From contig CM068318.1 in NCBI GenBank assembly GCA_034766995.1, positions 4,517,501 through 4,581,500 of the forward strand: a stretch of DNA of 64,000 nt. Reading direction: 5' to 3'. The DNA comes from Acanthacorydalis orientalis. Its lineage: Eukaryota; Arthropoda; Insecta; Megaloptera; Corydalidae. The notes under the pieces are model-generated. The model saw only the letters and a list, made by a program, of their open reading frames with translations. It did no database searches and was not told the DNA's origin. Both the position numbers and the translations under genes were made by a program. How positions within the stretch are numbered: position 1 is the first letter of the stretch; each line of letters starts with the position of its first letter. Shown in pieces: positions 28,720-40,774 of this stretch.

Positions 28720-29480
28720 TACCCTCCTCCGATACGATCAAGTCGACTCATGTCGTTTGTATAGAAATCCATTTAACCGAGCTGCATTTCAGCTCCCTTT
28801 AAATTCCCCATACTGCGAAGATATCTATCAAAACTAATTAGTCAGTGAGATGCAGCAGCACTCGTTCTAGAATATTTTTCTTCCGTTTCGTGTGCGCCAT
28901 CTTTATCGTTTGACGGGGTAGCACTCGGCGAACGTACGCCGTAGTCATCTAGCAACGACCATCTTGATAACATCAAATAGCACCGTCGGGGGAGATAAAT
29001 AGTAAATAGGTCTGGATGCCGCATGACACTGCAGCAGATCTCGAAAACATAGCCGTAAATATTGTCCTAGAGCTAGACTAAGACCAAGATGCGCACGATA
29101 CAAGTTTCTCTCTGTGTGTATGTGTGTTTCTAGACGCTGTGTGTATAAATGTGCGATATTTGTGTTTATGTGAGTGAGTGGGTGTGCGCGAGCGTGCCCT
29201 GTGTAAGAGTTTTGGGACAACGGGGCGGCGGTGACAATGACAGGAGGAAGATGCGATTCCAGTAGTCGCTTTTATCTGTATTTTAATTCGAGATCCGTTC
29301 GAATTGCACGGGAGGTTCATTCGGTGCCACTGCAACGAGTTGAATTGGCGCTCAGGGCAGTAACCAGATTTACGTCTTTTTATCTCTTGAATACTCAAGC
29401 GCTTTTAGTTTATAAATCTTTGTTTATCTGTACGATTTTCTTTATATTCGCAGGCCGTAGGTATATTTGGTCAAATGTGG
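28720..29480. promoter_or_regulatory. large CpG-rich island with CTCF/Pho-like core
   Basis: This is one of the largest compositional islands in the window. It contains AGATGGCGC on the minus strand (28894-28902), an exact match to the insect CTCF core as I recall it and also readable as a Pho/YY1 site; a weaker AAGATGGTCG (minus, 28957-28966); a GT-rich tract at about 29105-29200; and GC-rich words such as ACGGGGCGGCGGTG near 29220. Four overlapping frames of 60-106 codons lie on both strands, as expected of any stop-poor GC-rich DNA, and none resembles a known family. I read this as a regulatory island or an alternative promoter with possible non-coding exon. Confidence 0.35.
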
Positions 29481-30602
29481 GTATGGAATGGCCGACGAAC
29501 TCATTTTAAAGATAAGTTATTTCAACCAACAGGGACGTTAATCTTAAACGGTTCACACATATCTGTATTTTAATAGTTCATTCGTTGACATCATTCATTG
29601 GATACAGTTGAAATCATTCAGATCTTAATTTGAAGAAATCGAACACATTCTCCATTTTTTCTTAATGAATTGCACTTTTAATATGTTCGATCAATTTTCA
29701 TGTCAACTTCATTTTATGCCATTTTTTTACTATATAAAGTACAACAAATAGTAACATTTTGTCGAAAGAGAATAATAATTACTTGGATGACATTTAATAT
29801 AGTGTTTTTTTAAAAACAACCCTTAAGTTATAATCCATTTATATAAAGTCGAAATATGTTAATCAATACAACATTACTTATTTTAATAAAGAGACGAATA
29901 ACGATTTTTAACATTTTTTTTTCACAGAAGTGAGATATAACTAATTAATTTTGTAATTAGACTATTTATGTTCAACACATAAGATTCCATAATAGTTATA
30001 ACTATAGTTGTACTGTATGTAAAAATATTGCACATTATGAAAAATATAAAAGTTAAAAATAGGTTAAAAACTAAGATAGATATATTTGAAACAATAAATG
30101 ATTATAATTACTATTCTTTCACAAAGTATATTCTTTGTAATGTACTTACTAAGATACAGTAAAATTGTAATGTCATGGTAGTTTTGGTCCTGGTAAATTA
30201 TTTGATTATTTATCTGCGATGACTAGTTAAGGTTCTTCGGCCATACTCTCAGGTAGTTAGAGAAGATAGATAATTAAGAGATTCATTTTATATCAAATTA
30301 AATGAATATGTTACGGATTATATTTCTAGTTGTTTTTCTTTTAAAATCTTTATACTGATTTACATTTTTTATTTATAATTATTATCATAGGATATTTTTT
30401 ATCAGAGGATTGCATATTTTTTTCATAACACAAAGATGCTATTTTTTGCGTGCATCTGACAATAGTTGTGATTGAACCAAAAACATATCAAATTATCAAT
30501 TAACTACTTTCTACTTTTTCAATGTACGTAAATACTTTTAAGAATAAAGGTTTTTTTAGTAACATTTTACAGAAAATAATTATTTTAAGATGAATATTCT
30601 TT
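29481..30602. other. gene-free stretch
   Basis: AT-rich unique sequence; nothing recognised. Confidence 0.5.
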
Positions 30603-30671
30603 CATATCATAATCAGCCTCTGTCAATCCACTGCTGGATAAAGGCCCCTTCCATGATTTTCCATTTTGTAT

Positions 30672-30672
<1 letters not shown>
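30603..30672 (+). mobile_element. 3' fragment of an insect non-LTR retroposon
   Basis: TCATAATCAGCC, TCAATCCACTGCTGGATAAAGG and CCCCTTCCATGATTTTCCA resemble the CACTGCTGGAYAWAGGCC motif that I remember from the 3' region of a LINE/SINE lineage repeated across many insect genomes (family not assigned here). It is directly followed by a (TA)n(TG)n tail, as is common for 3' ends that finish in simple repeats. The upstream part of the element is not recognisable. Confidence 0.55.
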
Positions 30673-30677
<5 letters not shown>

Positions 30678-30721
<44 letters not shown>

Positions 30722-30754
30722 GTATATGTGTGTGTGTGTATACACATATATAGA
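30678..30754. repeat. (TA)n(TG)n microsatellite tail
   Basis: TA units, then TATATG, about six GT units and TACACATATATAGAGAG. Its position right after the retroposon fragment suggests it began as that element's tail. Confidence 0.9.
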
Positions 30755-31110
30755 GAGGCTGAAACAAGAAACAGATTCATTCTCATTCGAATTCGAGCCG
30801 GTTTGTAACGGAGACGTGTTTTCACGGCGGTGTTGGGAACAGCAGATCTTACGATTATTCGCATTGAGATTTATGCATAAACTTTGTAATGTTTACCTTG
30901 AGTTTTTCGTATGAACATTCAAGTTGCATAGATTTTATCGCTCGCAACTGTAAACGGTTAAGTTCGCAAGGACGTGTAACGCTCTCACGATTTTTGAAGT
31001 TACTGTTTTTACTCGGAACCGTATTTCACGTTTCCGGTTATATGAAACTCTTCTACTATCATGTTCGATTTCACTAACACACACACATACTTATTTTCTT
31101 ATCACAATAG

Positions 31111-31112
<2 letters not shown>
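30755..31112. other. gene-free stretch of mixed composition
   Basis: Moderately CpG-rich to about 31080, with overlapping 62-82-codon frames lacking recognisable features. It may include more of the retroposon, but I cannot show it. Confidence 0.4.

Positions 31113-31171
<59 letters not shown>
31113..31171. repeat. (TA)n microsatellite
   Basis: About twenty-eight TA units ending in GTAAATAAATAAA. Confidence 0.92.
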
Positions 31172-31173
<2 letters not shown>

Positions 31174-32633
31174 AATAAATAAAATAATATATGATTAAAA
31201 ATATTTCATCGACAGTCAAAAATATTGACATTCTAAAAAATCACATTCGTTTCTGACATTTTTTTAAAGGCACATTTTCTAGAATGTAATTTCTAAGATG
31301 ACACTTTTTAAAACCTACTTCCGAACGTATCTCGCACGAGACAATCTTTTATAAAAGTTTCGCCGGTTTAAAATAACAGTTTGACAGCGACAGCAGTAGA
31401 CAGACGACTCAGATTGACGCAACCGGTGTAGTGAGAGCTCAAAAACAATTTAATTGTAATGTCTGCATAATTCTTGTTAACTCTATTATTGTCGAAAACG
31501 TACTTTAATAGTATATAATGTCATCGTTAAAATACGGGATTTAATCATGTTCATCATCATTAAAATACATGACATAATACACTCAATTCGCAAACTTCAC
31601 GAATACTTACCAGTTACGTACGAGTCGACTTGACATAACTTATTTTGATCTGCGTCTTCTGTCTAGACGAACCGTTTTGCTGTCATAATCAAATTTGAGT
31701 TTTTGTTCATGTATACCTAAGCGTACAGGGTGGTGGTAAACAAAATAGGACGCGTATTGTTCTCGAGTATTATTTTTGTTTTGCATACTGTCTTATCTGA
31801 GAAATTTTCTATAGTTTTTTGTCTACCAACTGAATATCAAATATAGATTTTACTCATATAAAACACATCACAATTGATTTCATTTGTTCGAGTCTGTCTG
31901 TTCATTTTGTCTGCCAGTACATTTTCGTTTTTACCCGCATAATTTAAAACCGTTCGGGTAAAAACGATTGAGTATATATTTCTTTAACAAGACACTGAGA
32001 AGTTGTCTCGTGTTTGTGATATACAAAAATATGTTATTGTTTGTACGAGGCGGGGTTTTAAAGTAAGGACCGTTCATAACATTTAACCCATACATCCCAC
32101 AAAGTTGCCTGTGAAATTCAGCAGCACTGTTAATAAAAACCGAATTTTTTGTTAATAAAATCCGGATCACACTTTAAAAACGCGCTTCGTATAATTGTTG
32201 ATTCTTAACACAAAAACATTTATTTAAAAAGAGCTGAATTGCCAAGACTTGTAATCATTATTCGTAAAAAAGAAATATTCCTGAGAAAATTTTAGAATCT
32301 GATAAAAAAATCAATATTAATTTGTCTTATTTCGAATTTCAAATCAAGAACCATGACCGCTGTTCCTGACTATTGTTAATTATAAAACTGAAAAAATGAT
32401 TTGATTGCTCTATTATTTTTCAAAACAGTCTGTAAATCAATGTATTAATAATTAAAAACTGAAATTTCTAATATACAGTTATGTTAAGTTGTAATAAAAG
32501 TTGTATTAATGGTTTGAGGAAAAAAGCTGTGCAGGTTGAGTTTTTTAATCAAATGAATAAAAAATTTATATAAACTGAAGAAATGTTTAAAGTTTGGTGT
32601 TGTTCGAAAAGTTTATGTTTTAATACTATTAGT

Positions 32634-32635
<2 letters not shown>
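31172..32635. other. gene-free stretch
   Basis: Unique sequence with moderate CpG at 31310-31480 and 31600-31760. The 79-codon minus frame at 31931-32170 has no recognisable feature. No gene called. Confidence 0.45.
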
Positions 32636-32672
<37 letters not shown>

Positions 32673-32699
32673 ATATATGTATATATGTATATATATGTA

Positions 32700-32754
<55 letters not shown>

Positions 32755-32789
32755 GTATATATATGTATATATATGTATATATATGTATA

Positions 32790-32858
<69 letters not shown>
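32636..32858. repeat. 223-bp TA array with decamer tandem core
   Basis: Pure TA blocks flank six exact copies of the 10-mer ATATGTATAT (32741-32800). All reading frames through it are Tyr-Ile-Cys/Met repeats on both strands. It is the longest simple-repeat array in the window. Confidence 0.95.
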
Positions 32859-32862
<4 letters not shown>

Positions 32863-34125
32863 CGATATAGAAAACTTATAAGCAAAAATCTGAGCGTCTG
32901 AGAGACGAACGTCAGAAATAAATTCCGCGAATAATATTTCTTTTCAGAATATTCCCTTACAAATGAACCTTTTTTCATTTCTTACGAGATGTCAGAATTA
33001 TTCTTTTATGAAAAGTACAAAAAAATTATTTATTGTAGAGAGTTCAAGACTCGGAGCTGCTGTAACATCTGCGTGCTTTATAAAAAAAGAAAAAAACACA
33101 GGAACTTGTTCCGATAACTTTTTCCGTCACTCCCGAATATTTTCGAAATGTTTATAAATGAGATTTGTTTATATACAATAAGCTACGTTGTGTATTTAGT
33201 AAATATTCTTGTTATGCGATCTTCGAAAAGAATAACAGTGATGTTTTTGTATAGGCATTGTTGTGATCGTGATTCGCTTTCGGATTCTCATTACGCCGTA
33301 TAATGTTTCGTTGATGGGAATAATTTTCGGTTTTTTTTTAAAAAAAAAAATTCATTCGGAATCAATCGGTATGAAATAATCGTTTGTTTTCGAATATTTT
33401 TATATTTTCAGAAGTTATAAATTAGTATTTAGCATCCTTTTCAGCAGAACAATCAGATGTTAATTTGTAACAAAAAAAAAAAAACAATAAAAGCAGCTCC
33501 AGTATCTGGAACGTCGCATATTACATAACGAGTTTAATACTGATCCGTTGAAAAGTTTCACCGATCTAGATTAGATGGATATCCGTTTAAAACAGTTTGT
33601 GAACACGAACGTTTAAGTGCACTTCGTACATACATACATATGTACGTTTAATTGTTAATACAGTTTTCGTAACAATGACTCAGACTCGTGTATCAAACTT
33701 GGAACAGTTAAATCCGTTACAGTGTTATTGCTGTGCACTGTCAAATATATTACTCGATTTTCAAGTGAATGTCATTCTAATGTCAGCGTTGGATTCGTAC
33801 ACCCGTGTCGGGCGAAATAAATCCTTGAATAGTCTCTGTAATTCGATCTAAAGGTTGTGAACGACTTATTTGGTTGTATTGTTCTATGGTCGAATAGAAA
33901 TATGATTTGATTGAACAACCATATCTTTTTCGATTCGTTAGTTCTAATTAAAGAATGTTGTTTTCATTCGTTTTTACAGTACGTTTATATTTTTTATACT
34001 ATTTTTTAATATAAAATATATTCAAGTGTTTAAAAGCAACATCGTAACTCTTTGTAGTTTAATTATGTTTGAATTTTATTTACTTACTTGCTTTTCTAGA
34101 GAGATGTAATCAATCAATAATATGC

Positions 34126-34128
<3 letters not shown>
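32859..34128. other. gene-free stretch
   Basis: Unique sequence with a T9A11 palindrome at 33331-33350 and an A-rich run near 33472-33484. Some CpG occurs at 33500-33860. No gene recognised. Confidence 0.5.

Positions 34129-34173
<45 letters not shown>
34129..34173. repeat. (TA)n microsatellite
   Basis: About twenty-one TA units. Confidence 0.92.
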
Positions 34174-34176
<3 letters not shown>

Positions 34177-34525
34177 ATTCGTAATTGATTTTCGACGAGA
34201 ATTAATTTACAAAAAAAATTGTTTCAATTTAACACGGATCCTCAAACAAATTATCGCAAAACAATAAACCATACGCAGATTTTGATCTTCGTGCGACACC
34301 AAACACATGAAAAACTGTCAAACGGATGTAACTGTAATTCAAAGATCGCTGTTCGAATCCCATTTAACGTTTTTAGTGCAACAGATGGTGGCAAATAGAT
34401 CGTTTGAAGGCTACATTATGACATTTGTATTATTTATTGCGGCCGCGGACGAATAGAATTGTTCCGTTTGGATGAACGACGGACGAGGCTTTTTATTGTG
34501 TTTATTCACCGTGTTCTCTCTTTCT

Positions 34526-34534
34526 GTATGTGTG

Positions 34535-34586
<52 letters not shown>

Positions 34587-34587
34587 T
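34526..34587. repeat. (TG)n(TA)n(CA)n microsatellite
   Basis: TATGTGTG, then thirteen TA units, then ten CA units, so each end drifts to the complementary dinucleotide. Confidence 0.92.
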
Positions 34588-35229
34588 AACTGTGTGTTCG
34601 GACAGTGAAACACAAACATTCGGAACAGTAAGGTTTATGGTGTTTATAAAAATCATTGCGTACAATGCAGACACACACAGCTAAGTATTTTTAATCGATT
34701 AGAGCGATGCCCAATATTTCTGTGATAGATTAACTAGCGTTAAATGAACACAATCCGTTTGTTCGCAACGAAAACCTCGTGTGAAAATAAATGATTAAAG
34801 CGTGATTAATGAATTTCGACCGGTCTCGATATGTGTTCTATTATAATTATTGTTTTGATTTCGTCGTTTGTGTATCGGATTATTTTCTGAGAAAGATTTA
34901 CACAAATTGAGATTTTTCTCCTCGATGCGCATTTGAAATGTTTACACACATGAGCTTCGCTTGCAATCTCTGCTAAAACAACAAATCGAAGCTACTTGTC
35001 TGCTCGGTAACGGAAACACTTCACATCAGAATTGTATCGATTTTATAGTTTTATGGTTTATTCGATGCAATAGTTTCACGACTTTGTGTTAAGAATCGAA
35101 AAACGATAAAATTGAGAATCTAAACATCGGATAATGTATGAGAAAAGAACCGAATCGATAAATTTTCGATGGGTATTTTTTTTTAAATATTCAACGATCA
35201 TTAAACATGATGAATCGTTGACAGGTGTT
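34588..35229. other. gene-free stretch
   Basis: Unique sequence with moderate CpG; nothing recognised. Confidence 0.45.
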
Positions 35230-35645
35230 CAAACAGTAAATGTTTTCCCAATAGGACGCGTGATAAGCTCTGACCTTGACAGTGTTCGGAAATATCTGAG
35301 ATACAATCCGAAAACGAATTATTGTCCGTATATGAACCCTTTCGCACTGTATAAATTTGTCAAGGCCGAGATGAAATTTACTAAAGAAGTTCGCAGCGAT
35401 GCTATGTCATCCGAAAGAACAGTGATTTCAAGCACATGTCAGGTGGCGCCGCGTTGTCTCCGGAGACCTATTGTGACGGCCTGCCTACATTGTCCATGAC
35501 GGCAGAGGTCGTATTTGAAGAGACAAATAGCTTCTTCAGACACTTGAACTCTCATGCATAACCCACTAACGCCCCGGTACGAAAGTGGAGATGCTCCTTG
35601 TGCCCACCTATTTTTTTTTGGACGACTTTTACTGCCGGTCACAAC
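35230..35645. promoter_or_regulatory. GC-richer island with exact AGGTGGCGC core
   Basis: The block contains CATGTCAGGTGGCGCCGCG, whose AGGTGGCGC (plus, 35441-35449) matches the insect CTCF core as I recall it. A 121-codon plus frame (35134-35499) and a 67-codon minus frame cross the same bases without recognisable domains; at this composition such frames are expected by chance. An insulator or promoter is possible by inference. Confidence 0.35.
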
Positions 35646-35738
35646 TATGTTTGTATTTCATTGTTTGTTCAGTTAGTATTTCAATTGTTCAGTAATTCTT
35701 TTTAATCGTTATTTAATTATTCAATGAACTTTTATAAA

Positions 35739-35741
<3 letters not shown>

Positions 35742-35817
<76 letters not shown>

Positions 35818-35825
35818 TACACACA
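35742..35825. repeat. (TA)n(CA)n microsatellite
   Basis: TA units with one GTA break, ending in six or so CA units. Confidence 0.92.
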
Positions 35826-36040
35826 AAATATAATGTAGGAGAAAGAAAAGGAAAGAAAACAAACGGTTTTAATTTCAGTAGAGAAGTGCGTTTAGATGTA
35901 TACACTAATAAATGTATTATGTTTCATTATTTGATATAGTCACGTTTTTTGGCACGAAGTATCGCTATAATCATCTTGTTAGCCTTCAACCCTACTTTAG
36001 AAGAAAATATATGAAAGAAGTAACTGTATCAGATGTTAAG

Positions 36041-36042
<2 letters not shown>

Positions 36043-36109
<67 letters not shown>
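36043..36109. repeat. (TA)n microsatellite
   Basis: About thirty-three pure TA units. Confidence 0.93.
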
Positions 36110-36114
<5 letters not shown>

Positions 36115-37459
36115 GAGTATTTGTATCAATTTTTTTTTGTTTAGTTAACAAAAAAAAATGGTTCTCAGTTTAGAATAATTTCTGAGTATTATATTTTAAT
36201 TTATTTTCAATTTTTGTTTTGTAGGGAATACATTTAATGGATCAGTATAAGATTTTTGAATATTTTAAGATTATGAAAATTTTAGTCTGTCGGTAAAAAA
36301 TTTTTTTTCCGTTGATTGTAGGTGATAGGGGTTTAACTAAGATAAAAATATCTTTTTTATATTTTTTTTTAATTGATTTTTCATAGTTTTCCAGCATGGG
36401 GATAATTGGGCACTCTAGGTCTAAAGCGTTGTGAAAGTTATTCCTTAAAGACCTATTATTTATTATTATTAGTTTGTCATTAAGGACACAGATGGTTAAT
36501 TGCTGTCAAATAATTAATTTAGATATTATGAATGTTCAAAATAGGTGTATTACAATATGGTCTGAATGGGTTTTAAATTATTCGAAATGTGCAATGTAAA
36601 TTTTTTTAAGAAAACTTTAATTCATTATTTTTCAATTATTATTAGAAATTTTACAGAACGAATCTTATCTAGTTCTTTCCTGAAATATTTTTTCATAAAT
36701 ACGTTAACTAGTTGAGAATATTACATCTTTTGTCTGTAATAAAATAAATATTAAGTTTAGTTTGTGTTACTTAGCGGGTTCTTTGATTTTTTAACTGAGA
36801 ATTAATTGTTCATGAAATTGATTATCTTTCCTTAAAGTAGCAATGAGTACAGTATCCAATTACTAATTCATTTGATACTTTTACATTTGGATTCCTTTTC
36901 AAGATTCCTTTTTCTGTTTACATTATTTATTACTGGTTTTAATTATGTAAAATTGAAACAGGTAAATTTGATCATTGACAGGTATACTTTAATGTATTCT
37001 ACGATGCACCTGTTCCTTCAGTTATTCATTTAATCAAAGAATGGTAATTAAGATTAGTTGATCAAATTCAACTGAATAGATGAATTTTCATATTTAAAGT
37101 TAATAACATTTGTGTTATTAGATCTTGTACAGAAGACATATTTAATTTTTTATTTTTCTTATTCATCTTTAGATCTTTTTATTGTGTTTCTTTAATATAA
37201 TTTGAGTTGCAATTAGAATTAAATATATTTTTTAATATCTTTTGTAAAATCTTTTACAGTGGTTTTGTGCTTTTAAAGGCTCTGTTGTTAGCTTATACGA
37301 TGATAACTATTTTGTATTTTTATTTAAATTTATATCCAGGTCGTGAAAATTGTTATAGTCTATAGTGGTTAAAATTAGATATCGTATATAGATTGTAATC
37401 GAACTTTTTTTCATTGTCAACATTTCGTTGTGTTTATTAGACGTTCGCTGTTTGAAAAA

Positions 37460-37460
<1 letters not shown>
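36110..37460. other. gene-free stretch
   Basis: Very AT-rich unique sequence with a T8GTT...AACA8 inverted repeat near 36131-36157. Nothing else recognised. Confidence 0.5.

Positions 37461-37512
<52 letters not shown>
37461..37512. repeat. (TA)n microsatellite
   Basis: About twenty-five TA units with one GTA break. Confidence 0.92.
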
Positions 37513-38389
37513 AGTTCATGTTTACAAATACGTTCGAGCCACTAAACACGATAACTAGTTATTGACGATTATCATGCAATGTAAATTCCATGTAATCTAG
37601 ATAAATTATATCAAACATGAACATGTTTATGAAAATTTAAACATTGGATAAAAAAAACAACTTTAATGATGTGTGTACTTTCTGTCGACCGAAACTGTTC
37701 ACTATAAATTTTTAACCAGCCAGCGAGCGAAACTGTATTCGCAAAAGAAAGATATAGTTTCTGTATTTGAATCGGAAATAAAGCACCTATACGAATACAC
37801 TTTGTTGTCTGCACTGGTCTAATGGTCCCTCTCGGTTTGATATTAGTGTTAGGAGAGTTCAAGTTTCGACGTGAGTGGATTTTTAATAAAAAAGAAAACT
37901 CCGCGTACTGTTATTAAGAGAAAGAGAGTTTTGTAAATGCTAGTTTAAACTGAATTTTTAATTTGAGAGTTTTGTGACAAAGCCGCTTTCATTATCTTCA
38001 AGTGAAACAGATTAAAAATGCAATTCGCTCGAAAATGAAACACAGAACGTGCCGTTTCTATTTTAATGAGCGTTTTCTACTCTTTATGTATTTGTGGTTT
38101 AATTACGAGTGCGAATTATCTCTAATTGGAATATAGAAAAGATTGGTAATTAATACGAGAGTTAAACAAGTTTGCAATCTCCATTACATTGAAAATTTTG
38201 TAAAATATTATCGTAAAACTGGCAAAAAAATCATGTGTGTATATATGTACATTATGGATGTGTTTGTGTGTGTTTTTTAAGTGGCAGAAATTAAATGGTC
38301 ATTGATAGAGGTGAGAAGTTAAATCTATTAGTGCTGGTGATGTGTTTGCAAATGAATCATCGCGCCTCATAATTCTTACCGCCTTACGT
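37513..38389. other. gene-free stretch
   Basis: Unique sequence; the 83-codon minus frame at 37611-37862 has no recognisable feature. Confidence 0.45.
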
Positions 38390-39130
38390 ACCGATCTATA
38401 CTAGAGTTCACGTTTTATCAGACGCATTAATCTGCGACGAGAATACATAAAACGTATTTTAACTCGACAATTAAATCGGCCATACATGCTTTCGAAATAA
38501 GCGATAAACAATTTTTATTACCATTATTAATTAACGCGATACGATACCGATCGAAAAAAATTCAATAATAATCAAAGATTCTAATCAACTCGATAATTTA
38601 GTCTGTTGTAAAATACGTCGACACTAAATTTATCAAAAAATTACAATCTGGCGGCTTGGTGAAATACGGCGCGGGCGCATAAAAAAAAACTCACCTCGTC
38701 GACCTTGGACGGCGGTGCTCATCCTTTATATTAAATCAGGTTAGTTCGACTCGTGATTTATTACTTCATAAATCAGATCTCTTTCCAATTATACCGTTTT
38801 CGCTACGCGGCAAAAAATTTAAATTTAAAATCCGAAATAGCGGTACGCCGGATCAATAGAATGATAGAAAATTTAGTATTTTGCGAATCGGAGTCAATTA
38901 GCGCGCGCTAACACTAATTTATTGGCAGTGATTTTTCACAGTTCGTCTGCGATTCAATAGGAAAACGGATTCGAATCGGCCTGTACTATTTCATAATCGC
39001 AGAATTCACTGATTTCCTAATCGTTTTTTTTTTGCATACACGAACGATAAATAAAAATAAACATCGGAGCCGTCTTGAAGACGATTTCACCGTGGAGTTT
39101 TATCGCGATAATTCATTTTCTTACAACAGT
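38390..39130. promoter_or_regulatory. CpG-rich island, candidate enhancer or first-exon region
   Basis: A 740-bp block is dense in CpG yet also rich in TAAT/ATTA homeodomain-type cores, for example AATTAACGCGATACGATACC, GATCAATAGAATGATAG and AATCAGATCTC. That mixture of AT-rich cores in CpG-rich sequence is typical of conserved developmental non-coding elements, although conservation cannot be tested here. It also contains the possible short exon at 38695-38722. Confidence 0.35.
38695..38722 (-). CDS. possible short first coding exon
   Basis: On the minus strand an ATG in fair context (AAAGGATGA) opens nine codons plus one base (MSTAVQGRR) and runs directly into G|GTGAGTTTTT, a strong donor. 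The segment is markedly GC-rich compared with both sides. In favour: coding-like composition, codon-phase start and donor. Against: only 28 bp, a competing plus-strand donor-like AG|GTTAGT at about 38740, and no identifiable second exon. I cannot name a protein. Treat as a hypothesis. Confidence 0.18.
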
Positions 39131-39980
39131 GTTGAAAGAATCACTCGAATCTATTTAATAAATCTGTTGTTCGGTGACAAATAAAAAAATATTGTATAGA
39201 GATTAAAAACAAGAACGTATCGTGCGTTTTATCTGAACAACACTGCTGATATTTATTACATTTGATCCGTTTTTTAAACAAATTAAACCGGTAAGTTTGA
39301 AAAACTTCACAGCACGTTTTCGCATACGCTGTAGTATCGATTAAATAATAATAATAAAAAAAATATTGTACGGTTGTGTCGGCTCTAAGCATTTTTTTGA
39401 TAAAATTTCATATTTTAATTTATAATTAATGCATTAATTTATTGAATAATATTCCGTGTAATAAAAAAGCCAATTAAAATTATGAATAATAATGTTTCAT
39501 GTTTCATACACACTCGTGTAGATTCAGCAGAATTTTATGTTGAATTAATTTCGTTACCGCAAACACTCCGTTCTTAATGTATGTAAATATAATTACGAAA
39601 TAATAAATAAATTAGAATGCCATATGCGCCGGTAAACAATACCGTTATCCCGTAAGTGTTCCCAGAATATATTGTACTCCTTTAGTGTAATGTATGTTCG
39701 AGATTAATTACGAACGGTTTTCATTCTTTTTGGAAAAAATGCATTATGCGAGCGAGGTGAGTGACAATAGTAATTTACTCGAAAATTAGACGCGGAACCG
39801 TGAAATAATTTAAAGCTCGCCGTAGAACGGCTGGCGTGCGGAACTCTTTTTTTTAATATTGTGAGTGTGGTTCGGTCGAAATTACAAAACAATATCACAG
39901 ATCGTACTAATCAGTTTGCGTGTTAAAATTGTCAAAATGATTAATAGAGTATTTACGTGTTCCTGTGAAAATTAACTAGG
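39131..39980. other. gene-free stretch of moderate CpG
   Basis: Unique sequence with several 60-83-codon frames on the minus strand, none recognisable. Confidence 0.45.
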
Positions 39981-39995
39981 TATACATACACACAC

Positions 39996-40074
<79 letters not shown>
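39981..40074. repeat. (CA)n(TA)n microsatellite
   Basis: TACATACACACACA followed by about thirty-six TA units. Confidence 0.93.
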
Positions 40075-40076
<2 letters not shown>

Positions 40077-40703
40077 AATTATTTGTTTAACATTATATGT
40101 AATACATTAACAGATATTCCACAAAACTATAAAATAGATTGATATAAAATGTTATAAACAGCAAATGTGACTCAGTTCGTCTGAAAATAATCATAAAAAA
40201 ACAACACTTTTTGTGAATTATCCAAACGAGTTTACGTCATTTTTTTATATATTTTATAGCGCAGGAAATATTCGACATTCCATGTGATTGCATAAACTGA
40301 AACTGTACAATTAAAAAGTCAATGTTATTGTACATTAACTTTCTGTCGTCGTATGGGTTATTTTTTCTCGTTCTATTTACAGTCAAGTTGCTCAAAGTGG
40401 AAATTGAAAATGGATTAATTTTTAATTTTGATTTAAGAAATAGTTCGGTTCATTTTGTTATATATATATAATGTATAGAAATAGTTGCTTCATTTTCTTT
40501 ACAACTAGCTTAGACTTTTATCATCTTCAGGTAGATCTAGAATTTTGTGTGAAAGATTTATTTAATTAATCCCTGTTAACTAATAAAGAGTTTGTTTATG
40601 TAATAAAATAATAATTATAATCGGAAGTAGATAATTGTTTTTACTGCATGTTGATTCATTGTTTGGGGTTTGAGGGCACCATATTAATGCTCGATTTTTA
40701 AAG

Positions 40704-40706
<3 letters not shown>
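40075..40706. other. gene-free stretch
   Basis: AT-rich unique sequence; nothing recognised. Confidence 0.5.

Positions 40707-40768
<62 letters not shown>
40707..40768. repeat. (TA)n microsatellite
   Basis: About thirty TA units. Confidence 0.93.

Positions 40769-40774
<6 letters not shown>

Noticed and set aside
28945..29509. Four overlapping frames of 60-106 codons on both strands at 29 kb
   Set aside because: They share the same bases in several frames, have biased His/Thr/Arg composition from GT- and CpG-rich sequence, and match no family I know.
31727..31835. Possible inverted ends CAGGGTGGTGGTAAACAAAA and the complement of GTTTTTTGTCTACCAACTG
   Set aside because: Similarity is limited to a few gapped blocks of low complexity; no TA duplication or internal element structure.
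34310..34370. tRNA-like T-arm word GTTCGAATCCC
   Set aside because: No pairing acceptor stem, D-arm or anticodon arm can be drawn upstream; the 3' side is AT-rich.
35134..35499. 121-codon plus frame as a gene
   Set aside because: No domain, signal or splice support. It partly overlaps a 67-codon minus frame and ends in a GC-rich island where stops are rare; a frame of this length is within chance for 64 kb.
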